A DNA stretch of 33,138 nt from Pseudanabaena sp. (GTDB lineage: Bacteria; Cyanobacteriota; Cyanobacteriia; Pseudanabaenales; Pseudanabaenaceae). The stretch is from positions 1 to 33,138 of the forward strand of contig QBMK01000038.1 of the NCBI GenBank assembly GCA_003249035.1, read 5' to 3'. The notes beneath the pieces were generated by a model, which did no database searches, was not told the DNA's origin, and saw nothing but the letters and a program-made list of their open reading frames with translations. Numbering within the stretch: position 1 is the stretch's first letter; each line of letters begins with the position of its first letter. A program made the position numbers and the translations under genes. This document shows positions 17,242-25,105 of this stretch, piece after piece.

Positions 17242-17557
17242 GATTTTTATTCCAACTCTATATAGATCGCATCTTAGACAAACTAGACTGAAATAATCCT
17301 ATCTAAGATTTTACTTTTTCCTTTATCTTTTTGTTCTAGCATATCCACCAACGTTCCTACCTCTACAGAACCTATTTCTACCGTTGTATATTGTCATTAA
17401 GATAAGTCTTGTTTCAAACACAGCTAACCCTAAAATCCTTGACGGAAAAGAGTTTCAGAGATGACGTAAAAAGTAAGTAACTAAGATTCGATATGGCTAT
17501 AGCTCAACGTAAATCACGGATAGTAGTAAATCTAATTCTTCTCAATAATTCAGATAT

Positions 17558-17716
17558 TTACTTGTTGCTCTGTTCGTTTTTTATTTTTTCTCTAATCCGT
17601 TTTTCAATTTCTTGTTCCTGTTTCTTTTTGGAATCGTCAAGAGTCTGACCAATCCACAAACAGTAGCCAAGAATGATGATTCCAAAAAATTCCATGTGAA
17701 TACCATGTAAATTCAT
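17558..17716 (-). CDS. Small single-pass membrane protein (45-52 residues), candidate gene
   Basis: Within the gap 17242-18135 a short frame encodes MEFFGIIILGYCLWIGQTLD followed by a charged tail (KKKQEQEIEKRIREKIKNEQ). A hydrophobic helix followed by a basic and acidic coiled-coil-like helix is a common build for small membrane-associated proteins. Starts are possible at ATG 17716 or 17695; neither has a clear ribosome site. The composition is unlike random AT-rich DNA. I do not recognise the family. Apart from this, I see nothing coding in 17242-18135. Confidence 0.4.
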   Translation of the reverse strand: MNLHGIHMEFFGIIILGYCLWIGQTLDDSKKKQEQEIEKRIREKIKNEQSNK

Positions 17717-18135
17717 GAAAATGAATATTACATTGGTTAAATTTTGTCGGTCAAGTAATTAACAAGAAAAAACATCAAAACTTAACATTTGTATATTCCT
17801 TTATCTACTAAGTAAAGATGGTTCTCTCTTCCACTCTTTATTTTTGGATCTTATTTCTTGCCAAAGCAAGCTAGATATCTCAATATATTTTTAGTTTCCT
17901 AATTGATCTAATTTTGATACTTTCATTACATTTTATTTTTAAGACAGGCATTTTGTGTGTTATGTTAATTCATGGCGCAAGAGTGTCGTATCAGTTTGAT
18001 TAATCGCAGGTAGCATGTAATCAATAGCTCAAATTTAAGCTAGCAAGTAGCGAACAAGTTTTTTAAACAAGTTTTTTGTAGCGGCTGCTCTAGTCACCTG
18101 CTGAAGATTTTATAGCGTAGAGGTTTTCTATTATC
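17717..18135 (+). promoter_or_regulatory. Upstream region of the RNA-binding protein gene
   Basis: About 420 AT-rich bases without an open gene precede the RRM gene. A direct repeat of ACAAGTTTTTT near 18054-18077 lies in the likely leader. Cyanobacterial rbp genes are often cold-induced through long leaders; I cannot point to a specific promoter here. Confidence 0.3.
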
Positions 18136-18651
18136 ATGTCCATTCGCCTTTATGTTGGCAACTTGCCAGCAGAATTAGATCGCCAAGCTCTAGAAAAAAT
18201 TTTCAATGAATCAGGTGATTCAGTATCGTTGAAAGTTATAACCGATCGCAAAACAGGCAAATGCCGAGGTTTTGGATTTGTAACCGTCGGCTCTGATGAA
18301 GTTGCTGACGTAGTAATTGAAAAGTTCAATGGTTATGATTTTAACGGTGCTGTACTAAAGCTAGAAAAAGCTTTGCCTCGTACCAAAGGTAAAGCCGAAG
18401 ATGGTTCTGATTTAGAAGATGTTTCTGATGACTCCTCAGAGTCTGAGAGCGAAGCAACTGTGTCAAGTACAATTGCTGCACCAGTTAAAGCTGCAGCAAA
18501 ACGCAAAAAACGCAGCAATAACAACAAGAAAACTACTGGAAGTGTATCGAGTTCCAGTGGATCCTCTGAATCGCATCAACCTGACCCACGGTGGGCATCA
18601 GATCTTGAGAGATTAAAACAGCTTCTAGAAGCTCAGGGAGCAGCTAAGTAA
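18136..18651 (+). CDS. RRM-type RNA-binding protein
   Basis: The 171-residue protein has one RNA recognition motif (residues 2-80) with RNP2 LYVGNL (5-10) and RNP1 CRGFGFVTV (43-51). The linker (85-148) is acidic and Ser-rich, then basic (KRKKRSNNNKK), and the C-terminus has PDPRWASDLERLKQLLEAQ (149-167). The lack of a Gly-rich tail and the presence of this end resemble the Rbp2/Rbp3 group of cyanobacteria, reported to help place photosystem mRNAs at thylakoids; I infer similarity only. A strong terminator follows within three bases of the stop. Confidence 0.9.
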   Translation: MSIRLYVGNLPAELDRQALEKIFNESGDSVSLKVITDRKTGKCRGFGFVTVGSDEVADVVIEKFNGYDFNGAVLKLEKALPRTKGKAEDGSDLEDVSDDSSESESEATVSSTIAAPVKAAAKRKKRSNNNKKTTGSVSSSSGSSESHQPDPRWASDLERLKQLLEAQGAAK

Positions 18652-18652
18652 A

Positions 18653-18693
18653 TCAAATAAAAAAGCCTCGCTAAGCGAGGCTTTTTTATTTGA
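18653..18693 (+). terminator. Terminator after the RRM gene
   Basis: A 20-bp palindrome with GCCTCGCTAAGCGAGGC core and A and T runs at the flanks, starting right after the stop codon. Confidence 0.92.
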
Positions 18694-18707
18694 TCAATGG
18701 CAACTTA

Positions 18708-18807
18708 TAGCAATTCACAAAAGTGTGTCAATGCTTTTGTGTATTAAAGATCCAATCCAATCAAGGTTTAAAAACACAAAATGACTACGCTATTTTGTGT
18801 TTTGGTA
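18708..18807. mobile_element. MITE-like element related to the IS630 copies
   Basis: The left end TAGCAATTCACAAAAG resembles the IS630 left end TACCAAATCACAAAAG. The right end GTGTTTTGGTATAA is identical over 14 bases to the IS630 right end at 11231-11244. TA flanks both sides. Only about 100 bases lie between, folding into two hairpins (CACAAAAG with CTTTTGTG, 18716-18741; 12-bp stem 18771-18782 with 18792-18803). No coding capacity, so it would need a transposase supplied elsewhere. Confidence 0.6.
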
Positions 18808-19006
18808 TAATTCTTACTTTTTCCATTAAGTATGAACATTTTTTCCATATCTAGATAGGTTGTATCTCCAACTGATAGAACTTAACTATTGACGATGCTT
18901 AAATAGCTTCACTGGTCATTTGAAGGATACTGAGCAGATTCTAGGCAAATAGGCTAGGTCAAGGATGCGACGGAAATTTTTTATGAAAAATATTGGTTTG
19001 TCTTTA

Positions 19007-19660
19007 TCAAGCTTTGGAGTCAGTTTTAAAGTTAAATTCAGTACCGTTGATGATGCGCTCGATATTAGAACGATGTAACCAAATTACAAAGATGCAGCCC
19101 ACCGTTACAAAACTTGAATAAACAATATTTCCTTGTAAGCTCCACATCAAAACCGGAGCAGCAGCAGCGGCAGCAATTGAACTAATCGAAACAGTGCGCC
19201 AAATTGACAATGTCACTAGCCAAACACTGAAAGCCGCGATCGCGACGAGCCAATTCAACATAAATAAGATCCCCATACCCGTTGCTACTGATTTACCACC
19301 CTTAAAGCCTAACCAAACTGGGCGACTGTGCCCAATCAAAGCCATCATTCCTGCTCCAATGACAAATAGAGATAAATTATCAACAATTGGCGATTGATTG
19401 TATCCAAAAATTGATGCTGAGAGTGCTTGTAAGTAATTAGCCGATTGCATCATGTAAATCGCGATCGCACCCTTAGCAAAATCAGTCACAAATACTATAA
19501 TTCCTGCAACCTTGCCAATATTGCGCCATACATTTGTAGCCCCTGTCGAGCCTGAGCCATGCTCTCGAATATCAATACCTGCCATCCTTCCCACCAAATA
19601 ACCTGTAGGGAAAGAGCCTAAAAGATAGGCGATCGCAATCAAGAGATATGGAAACCACAT
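19007..19660 (-). CDS. plsY: Glycerol-3-phosphate acyltransferase PlsY
   Basis: PlsY transfers the acyl group of acyl phosphate to glycerol-3-phosphate, the first step of membrane phospholipid synthesis. The 217-residue membrane protein has the family start LLGSFPTGYLVGR and the motif HGSGSTGATNVWRNIGK, followed by FVTDFAKGAIAIYM. GHSRPVWLGFKGGKSVATGMG carries the motif that binds phosphate. About seven membrane segments are visible. The gene follows a small conserved gene and its hairpin on the same strand. PlsX is not in the window. Confidence 0.96.
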   Translation of the reverse strand: MWFPYLLIAIAYLLGSFPTGYLVGRMAGIDIREHGSGSTGATNVWRNIGKVAGIIVFVTDFAKGAIAIYMMQSANYLQALSASIFGYNQSPIVDNLSLFVIGAGMMALIGHSRPVWLGFKGGKSVATGMGILFMLNWLVAIAAFSVWLVTLSIWRTVSISSIAAAAAAPVLMWSLQGNIVYSSFVTVGCIFVIWLHRSNIERIINGTEFNFKTDSKA

Positions 19661-19681
19661 AAGCTATTTTTAAAAACGTAA

Positions 19682-19732
19682 GACTAAATAAATTTTAAGG
19701 CTCACTTAGCGAGCCTTAAAATTTATTTAGTC
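19682..19732 (-). terminator. Hairpin between the small conserved gene and plsY
   Basis: A perfect 22-bp stem (19682-19703 with 19711-19732) with loop ACTTAGC. It lies directly past the stop of the 65-residue gene and ahead of plsY. Confidence 0.8.
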
Positions 19733-19738
19733 TGGATG

Positions 19739-19936
19739 TTAGTCGATCGAAATAGATTGTGGCCCGTCATTATTGCTAGTAGAAGCAACCGTGGTTGGAG
19801 TTGCTCCTTGTTTTTCTAGCCAACCCTTTAGAGGATCTTGTTGGAGATCGAGCTTGAGAAAGCCCGAAACGAGTCCACCAAAAAATGCAACGGGTTGCCC
19901 TAAGAACTCATTGAGAATCGGTTTTAGCTCGTCCAT
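19739..19936 (-). CDS. Small conserved cyanobacterial protein
   Basis: The 65-residue protein begins MDELKPILNEFLGQPVAFFG, continues GLVSGFLKLDLQQDPLKGWL, and ends in a Ser/Asn-rich tail. I recall near-identical small proteins (PVAFFGGLVSGxLxL ... DPLxxWLE) in many cyanobacteria, annotated as hypothetical. An amphipathic N-terminal helix and a short hydrophobic glycine-rich segment suggest membrane contact. It stands upstream of plsY on the same strand but is separated by a terminator-like hairpin. Function unknown. Confidence 0.75.
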   Translation of the reverse strand: MDELKPILNEFLGQPVAFFGGLVSGFLKLDLQQDPLKGWLEKQGATPTTVASTSNNDGPQSISID

Positions 19937-19973
19937 AAAAATGCAAAAATATAGTTTGGGTTATTGTTTACAG

Positions 19974-20040
19974 CCTTTTGCTGGCAAAAGGATACAAGAT
20001 AGTTTTTGAAACCGTTGCAAAGCAACTCTTTCAAAAAACT
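19974..20040. repeat. Two palindromes in the gap before the DUF6930-like gene
   Basis: CCTTTTG (19974-19980) pairs with CAAAAGG (19985-19991). A second hairpin (20001-20040) pairs AGTTTTTGAAA with TTTCAAAAAACT around GTTGCAAAGCAAC. The rest of the gap 19937-20269 holds only AT-rich DNA; promoters for the diverging genes on both sides must lie here but are not identified. Confidence 0.6.
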
Positions 20041-20269
20041 TTCTGGGTTTTATTTCAGCACAAAGCGCTGTTAATAAGGTTACACCTGTGGCAATTGTAA
20101 CTTCAAAAACTAGAAAGTCGATAGGATTGCAGCTCACAAGGCTAATTTATAACTAGCGATTGATATAATTTCTGAACAAATCTGGCAATTTCTCACCATA
20201 TCGTAGTTAAATCGATCAATGCACTCTGATAAATTTCTTTAAGAGTGGCAAATCTAGAGAATATTTTCG

Positions 20270-21952
20270 ATGACTACGCTAAACCGATCCACTATTCGCC
20301 GCCTCAAAAAACTCAAGCAATCATCTGCAGTTTGGGAAGGTGATCGTCGTGCTTTACCCGCTAAAATCCGTCAACCACAAGACTCTTCCAACATAATTCC
20401 ACTGCATGGTCATGATGAAGAGTCTAAGCCGCATTGTATTTTGTGGGTAGATGGCTCGATGGGAATGGTTCGTTCCATGGACGTAGTCGATTTGTCTGTA
20501 GGGCAAGAAGCCTTTGTCCGCGCTTTGTTACAAGCTATCGAACATCCTCAAAGTCCAGCACAGCCGTCATTGCCCCAAAAAATCTTGGTATGCGATCGCG
20601 AACTTCAGTTTTATTTGCGTGGGGTGCTCCAAGATTTAGGTATATCCGTTGAATATGTTGAACATTTACCCTTAATTGATGAGATTTTTTCGCATATATT
20701 AGAAAGCTTTACGGCAAATCCTCCCGTCGTACCCGAAAGGTTTGAGGCAGCTTTACATAAACAGTCCGAGCAGCTATGGCAAAATGCTCCTTGGAATACA
20801 CTTTGGGATCATCAGGTAATTTCAATAAAGCTCGACCGCTGGGATCTCGACACACTTTATGCGATCGTCATGGGCAAAATAGGCTTAGAGCAGGGTGTGA
20901 TTTTTTATCGCTCCGAAGAGTCCTTGGTAAAATTTCGACAGCGTATTGTTTCTGGCAACTCTGAAGATGAGATCGAAGAGACTTTTTTGCATCAAGACTG
21001 TCTGTTTAATCTTTTTGAAACGCCTGAGTTGGAAATGGAAGACGATATGCCACCATTCCCATTTCGAGGCAAAATCAGGGCTTTACCTGCGGCAAACTCA
21101 CCGATGAAGCCCATTTATGGTGCTTTACATCCTCTTGAAGGCGGCAGACCATATCTCTATGACGAAGAAGCGATCGCCTTGACCGTGGCACTAGAAGTTC
21201 TAAATAAATTCTGGGAACAGTATCATAAACGTTTGAACTCCAGTTTTGGCAAGCTCTCTGGTACTTATACAGTTTATGCGCCAAACCTCGAAAGCGACGT
21301 TGAAGAAACGATCAAGGTCGTCGTTAAGACTATGCCAGAGCTAGCTGATGAGTTGCATCAATTAGTTGAAGAAGATGACGATGATGATGATTCACCTCTA
21401 ATCAACGAGGATCTCTGGCCAGACAATGCCCTGATCCATATGATGACGATTCCTTGGGAGCAGGTGGACTTTTTACGCAACACTGATATCTATTGTCAGA
21501 ACTCTGACGCAATTCCTGCGATCGCACCTACCAAAAAAGGTGAAGGTCTCCCGGGGCTAATGATCCAGACTTCGCGTCCAAAGGCACTAGAATTGATTGA
21601 ACAAATCAATAGTTTTGGCGGTATTCAGTCTTTGTGCTTCAATCCCGCTGAGGATATCTTTGGCAACACTTGTCAGCTTGGCTTAATGGTGATGGGCAAT
21701 GGTGACCTCCATCTATTTGGTGAATTTGACAAACCCACTCTCAATACTGAGCATCATAAGCGATGGAAACAACGCGCCAAAAATACTAAGGGTAATATCT
21801 GCGTAATTATTGCGATGGGAATTACTGGGGCTTCTCGCGGTAATCCTGCTCCCCATCATATTTTGGGCTATTACGAAATTAAACTAATCGACGATAAAGA
21901 ATTGGGATTAGGCAAGTTACGCGCTGAACCAGCTTTTGACTTTGAATTTTAG
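20270..21952 (+). CDS. Large conserved cyanobacterial protein, DUF6930-like
   Basis: A soluble 560-residue protein with no signal peptide or membrane segment. The N-terminus is basic (MTTLNRSTIRRLKKLKQSSA) and leads into VWEGDRRALP, a stretch I associate with a cyanobacterial DUF6930 family. Middle parts contain LWVDGSMGMVRSMDVVDLSV, a repeat-like pair (KILVCDRELQFYLRGVL), and an acidic run EEDDDDDDSP near residue 370. The last 140 residues hold HIMMGN-like hydrophobic strands and GITGASRGNPAPHH. No catalytic motif is evident. The gene is isolated. The family name is given with limited certainty. Confidence 0.55.
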   Translation: MTTLNRSTIRRLKKLKQSSAVWEGDRRALPAKIRQPQDSSNIIPLHGHDEESKPHCILWVDGSMGMVRSMDVVDLSVGQEAFVRALLQAIEHPQSPAQPSLPQKILVCDRELQFYLRGVLQDLGISVEYVEHLPLIDEIFSHILESFTANPPVVPERFEAALHKQSEQLWQNAPWNTLWDHQVISIKLDRWDLDTLYAIVMGKIGLEQGVIFYRSEESLVKFRQRIVSGNSEDEIEETFLHQDCLFNLFETPELEMEDDMPPFPFRGKIRALPAANSPMKPIYGALHPLEGGRPYLYDEEAIALTVALEVLNKFWEQYHKRLNSSFGKLSGTYTVYAPNLESDVEETIKVVVKTMPELADELHQLVEEDDDDDDSPLINEDLWPDNALIHMMTIPWEQVDFLRNTDIYCQNSDAIPAIAPTKKGEGLPGLMIQTSRPKALELIEQINSFGGIQSLCFNPAEDIFGNTCQLGLMVMGNGDLHLFGEFDKPTLNTEHHKRWKQRAKNTKGNICVIIAMGITGASRGNPAPHHILGYYEIKLIDDKELGLGKLRAEPAFDFEF

Positions 21953-22025
21953 AGAGTAAAAGCGCAAAGCGCTTCTACTATTAATTTATAGCTATAGTCA
22001 AAGACGTTAGGACAAAACCCCAAAG

Positions 22026-22068
22026 CCAAAATAGAGTTGCGGCGCTAAGCGCCGCAACTCTATTTTGG
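22026..22068 (+). terminator. Palindrome in the gap between the DUF6930-like gene and thiE
   Basis: A perfect 21-bp stem (22026-22046 with 22048-22068) with GGCGCTAAGCGCC apex, ending TTTTGGGTTTTA. A smaller AAGCGCAAAGCGCTT palindrome at 21959-21975 follows the upstream stop directly. Both are likely terminators. Confidence 0.7.
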
Positions 22069-22099
22069 GTTTTATGTCTTAACTACAATGGCTATAGCT

Positions 22100-22138
22100 A
22101 TATTTAAAGGAGCGTGCTTCGCACGCTCCTTTAAATAT
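22100..22138 (+). promoter_or_regulatory. Perfect hairpin abutting the thiE start
   Basis: An 18-bp perfect stem (22100-22117 with 22121-22138) with a TTC loop. Its 3' arm runs into the first possible ATG at 22137-22139 and ends 10 bases before the ATG at 22149. A hairpin here would affect ribosome access. It may equally be a dispersed palindrome. Confidence 0.5.
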
Positions 22139-22148
22139 GGTTTTTTAT

Positions 22149-23204
22149 ATGTCCCAACAAATCATCTATCGCATTCTTGATGCCAACCTCGATCGCGCCC
22201 GTGAAGCCATACGAACTATTGAAGAATGGTGCCGATTTGGTTTGGAAGATGTAAACTTGTGCGATCGCTGTAAGCAGATGCGTCAAGAACTTGCCCAATG
22301 GCACAAAGAAGAATTTCGTCGCGCTCGCAATACTCCCGACGATCCTGCCACGGAGCTGAGCCATGCTAATGAAGTTATTCGTTCTGATATCCAATCCGTC
22401 CTCAGAGCGAATATGGGACGATTACAAGAGGCGCTCAGAGTTTTAGAAGAATATGGCAAAGTCACCGAGCCAAAACTAGGAGAGGCTATGAAGCAAATGC
22501 GCTACCAGGTCTATACCCTTGAAAGTCAATTATTAGCCCATGAGGTTACTAGCATTGGTGAGATTCGCCGCAAAAAATTACAAGCAGCGAATTTATATTT
22601 AGTAACTATGCCCGTAGATAATATCTTCACTGTTGTAGAGTCAGCTTTGCAAGGCGGCGTGCAGATCGTGCAATATCGACAAAAAGATGGCGAAGATGGA
22701 ACTCGCTATGAGATCGCCCAGCAACTTTGCGAAATTTGTCATAAATACGATGCTTTATTTCTAGTTAACGATCGCGTCGATATTGCGATCGCCGTCGGAG
22801 CTGATGGTATCCATGTCGGACAGACAGATTTGCCAGTTTCTGCGGTGCGCCAAATCTTAAGTGCAAATGGTGGTGATGCATCGCAATACATTATTGGGCA
22901 GTCAACCACTAATCCTCAAGAACTAGAAATTGCGTTAAATAACCAAGTAGATTATGTCGGTGTCGGTCCCGTCCATGCCACACCTACTAAGCCAAACAAG
23001 GCTGCATCTGGCTATGAATATGTCAACTATGCTGCTCAGAATATAAACATTCCTTGGTTTGCGATCGGTGGGCTTGATGAACACAATTTAGAAGAGGCGA
23101 TCGGGGCAGGTGCGAAACGTGTTGCTGTAGTTCGTGCCTTAATGAAAGCTGCAAAACCCGATCTAGTCGCCAAACAAATGCGATCGCTTTTACTTGGAAA
23201 TTAA
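22149..23204 (+). CDS. thiE: Thiamine phosphate synthase with a cyanobacterial N-terminal domain
   Basis: ThiE joins HMP-pyrophosphate and thiazole phosphate to thiamine phosphate. The C-terminal half (from about residue 140) is the TIM barrel: VQIVQYRQKDG, LFLVNDRVDIAIAVGADGIH, VGQTDLP, YIIGQSTTNP, YVGVGPVHATPTKPN and FAIGGLDEHN are the substrate and pyrophosphate binding loops. The first 135 residues (YRILDANLDRAREAIRTIEE, then SDIQSVLRANMGRLQEALRV) form the alpha-helical domain found on cyanobacterial ThiE. I prefer ATG 22149, which gives the family-like start MSQQIIYRILDANLDRA; ATG 22137 adds four residues and sits inside a hairpin. No thiamine riboswitch is evident upstream. Confidence 0.93.
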   Translation: MSQQIIYRILDANLDRAREAIRTIEEWCRFGLEDVNLCDRCKQMRQELAQWHKEEFRRARNTPDDPATELSHANEVIRSDIQSVLRANMGRLQEALRVLEEYGKVTEPKLGEAMKQMRYQVYTLESQLLAHEVTSIGEIRRKKLQAANLYLVTMPVDNIFTVVESALQGGVQIVQYRQKDGEDGTRYEIAQQLCEICHKYDALFLVNDRVDIAIAVGADGIHVGQTDLPVSAVRQILSANGGDASQYIIGQSTTNPQELEIALNNQVDYVGVGPVHATPTKPNKAASGYEYVNYAAQNINIPWFAIGGLDEHNLEEAIGAGAKRVAVVRALMKAAKPDLVAKQMRSLLLGN

Positions 23205-23372
23205 AAACCAAACAAGTATTACGATGCTTTGAACCACATTCTTTTTTGTTCTAGCATCTACTTTTACTCTCTGGACTCATCAAATAGCATACAAATTCAG
23301 CTATGTTGCAATAATGCAGACCTAGAGTATGCGCTTAGCCGAATGTTCATCGCGATAATTTTAGATCTTAGT

Positions 23373-23987
23373 TTATTTGCGCGATCGCTTCCATAGGCGA
23401 TAGCCGACAAATGCAGCGATCGCAATTAACACACCGAAAACTACGACCTTGGTAATGACATCAATATAATCTTCGACTAACTTGTAGTTTTTACCCAAGA
23501 AATAGCCCGCATAGGTTAATAAGGCTACCCAGGCAATCGTTCCCACTGTGGAATAGAGAAAGAATGGGATCAGTGGCATTTTGCTAATTCCTGCGGGAAT
23601 AGAAATCAACGTGCGGATACCAGGAACCATCCGACCGAGCAAAACGGCTGTAGAGCCATGTTTCTGAAACCAATTCACTGATTTATCGATATCTTTTTCA
23701 GAAACGCCAATCCACTTGCCATAGCGACTTGCTAATAATTCTAATCTCTGTTGTCCTAACAACGCTCCAGCATAGTACCAAGGGATAGCGCCTAAGATAG
23801 TACCAATGACCCCTGCCGCTATTGCTGGAACTACCTGAATTTGTGTATTGGGAAAAGTTGCAGTATATCCCGCAAGTGGCATAATCAGCTCCGAGGGAAT
23901 CGGGGGGAAAAGGTTTTCTAAAAACATTAGTAACCCAATCCCTAAATAGCCTAGGGAATTCATCGTATTTGTAATCCATTCCTGCAT
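23373..23987 (-). CDS. DedA family membrane protein
   Basis: A protein of about 204 residues of the DedA/SNARE-associated group, membrane proteins tied to lipid scrambling or flipping and envelope homeostasis. Marks are FLENLFPPIPSELIMPLAGY near the N-terminus, GTILGAIPWYYAGALLG, and LLGRMVPGIRTLISIPAGIS, the conserved GRFxPxxRT/SxPAG loop with its essential arginines. Four to five hydrophobic segments are present, and a basic end WKRSRK. I start at ATG 23987; the open frame runs four codons further only by using TTG. Confidence 0.93.
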   Translation of the reverse strand: MQEWITNTMNSLGYLGIGLLMFLENLFPPIPSELIMPLAGYTATFPNTQIQVVPAIAAGVIGTILGAIPWYYAGALLGQQRLELLASRYGKWIGVSEKDIDKSVNWFQKHGSTAVLLGRMVPGIRTLISIPAGISKMPLIPFFLYSTVGTIAWVALLTYAGYFLGKNYKLVEDYIDVITKVVVFGVLIAIAAFVGYRLWKRSRK

Positions 23988-24079
23988 TGTATTCGCCAAA
24001 TTTAAAGTTGCTGATCAGCCTTTACAACCTCTCAATCCAAAGAATACCAGATTTCATAAAACCCTACCCTCGTTTAATC

Positions 24080-24180
24080 GGGCACTGGTCAGCTAAAACG
24101 TAATCGACGTATTTGCGTCTTTTTTGTTGATATGAAATTTTGCATTTCAGCACCCATCCCTCATTAACTGACCAGTGCCC
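24080..24180. repeat. 101-bp element bounded by 17-bp inverted repeats
   Basis: GGGCACTGGTCAGCTAA (24080-24096) is repeated inverted as TTAACTGACCAGTGCCC (24164-24180), one mismatch. The interior is AT-rich and non-coding. The form is that of a small non-autonomous element (MITE) or an unusually open cruciform. It lies in the 24000-24477 gap, which contains no supported gene. Confidence 0.55.
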
Positions 24181-24253
24181 ACTTTTGTGAATTGAAAACC
24201 AAACCCAGCAAGGGTCTTCAAATCACAAAATGGATAAGCTATTTTGTGATTTG
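24180..24253. repeat. Second member of the CACAAAAT hairpin family
   Basis: CAAATCACAAAAT (24219-24231) pairs perfectly with ATTTTGTGATTTG (24241-24253) around GGATAAGCT. The hairpin in the MITE-like element at 18771-18803 has the same stem core and a similar nine-base loop GACTACGCT. CACTTTTGTGAATTG (24180-24194) is the exact reverse complement of a 15-base stretch of that element (18711-18725). This is a rearranged relative. Confidence 0.55.
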
Positions 24254-24477
24254 TGGTCAAATCAGCAAGACGTTTATTGAAAGGCTGCAATTCTGGAAAT
24301 ATTAGCTGTGATTGAATCCTACCCAAAACCGTAGCGAATATAGCGATCGAGATCAGCAATAAACGTTATGTTATTAGAATATGTTGCTAATTGTATTTGT
24401 AAGCGTATATTTTTAAGCTGGCAAGATTACTATGCAATTACGTAACGTTCATCCAAGGTACTTGTGGCTTATCGTCC

Positions 24478-25002
24478 ATGAAGAATTCTTTTTTTTATCG
24501 CACTTTGCAAGTTGCGTCTGTAGTTGCTACTTACTCGGTGATCTCTATATGGGCTTCTACAAAGCATGTGAATAGTATTTCAAATATTCTGACAAAGATA
24601 GATTCGCTGTTGGTGATTTTAGCGATCGCTTTGGCGATGCCCTATTTTTGCTTTAAAGTTTTGGGTAAGCTCTACACACCGCCAGCATTTCGAAATCCTG
24701 ATAAATCGCAGGCAGGAAGTTCGGAACCCGATCAAGATGATCTTAATGGGATCGATCAAGAAGATTCTAAAGTCATGCAGTACCGCGGAAATAGATACAA
24801 GCCTGAAGAATTAGCGATCAACAACGAAACAAAAAATGTTAGCGAGTCCCAGCCAGTCATCAAATATCGAGGAGTAAATGTTGCAAATAGCGTAGATGAA
24901 TCTTCCGAAGATTTAGCAGATTCGTTCTCAGCCGCAAGAGACTCTCAAAAGTCAGCCAAGCCTAAAGAACGAATTAAATATCGTGGATCTTATGTGGATT
25001 AA
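24478..25002 (+). CDS. Membrane protein with three spaced YRG motifs
   Basis: A 174-residue protein with two hydrophobic segments (about 8-26 and 42-62) and a long hydrophilic, acidic tail. The tail holds three copies of a YRG motif: MQYRGNRY (YRG at 102-104), IKYRGVNV (130-132) and IKYRGSYV (168-170), the last at the C-terminus. This motif recalls the short cyanobacterial DUF4278 peptides (LxYRGxxY), here attached to a membrane anchor and separated by Ser, Glu and Asp-rich linkers. Function is unknown. It may display short binding peptides on the cytosolic or lumenal face. A terminator follows. Confidence 0.65.
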   Translation: MKNSFFYRTLQVASVVATYSVISIWASTKHVNSISNILTKIDSLLVILAIALAMPYFCFKVLGKLYTPPAFRNPDKSQAGSSEPDQDDLNGIDQEDSKVMQYRGNRYKPEELAINNETKNVSESQPVIKYRGVNVANSVDESSEDLADSFSAARDSQKSAKPKERIKYRGSYVD

Positions 25003-25007
25003 GCTTT

Positions 25008-25046
25008 AAAAAGTAAAGTCGGCGCTTTGAGCCGACTTTACTTTTT
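25008..25046 (+). terminator. Terminator after the YRG-motif gene
   Basis: A 16-bp perfect stem (25008-25023 with 25031-25046) with loop GCTTTGA and a T run, starting five bases after the stop codon. Confidence 0.9.
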
Positions 25047-25105
25047 TGGTATAGGTTAAAATTCTGATAGACCAAAATCTATATCTCCATCACCTACTTA
25101 ACTTC

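Noticed and set aside
20270-21952. Assigning an enzymatic role to the 560-residue protein
   Set aside because: No catalytic or cofactor motif could be found; only weak family recognition.
22069-22148. Thiamine pyrophosphate riboswitch before thiE
   Set aside because: The short leader shows no CUGAGA-type THI box, only hairpins.
24147-24359. 70-codon minus-strand open frame
   Set aside because: It runs through two inverted-repeat elements, ends inside one, and has no ribosome site.
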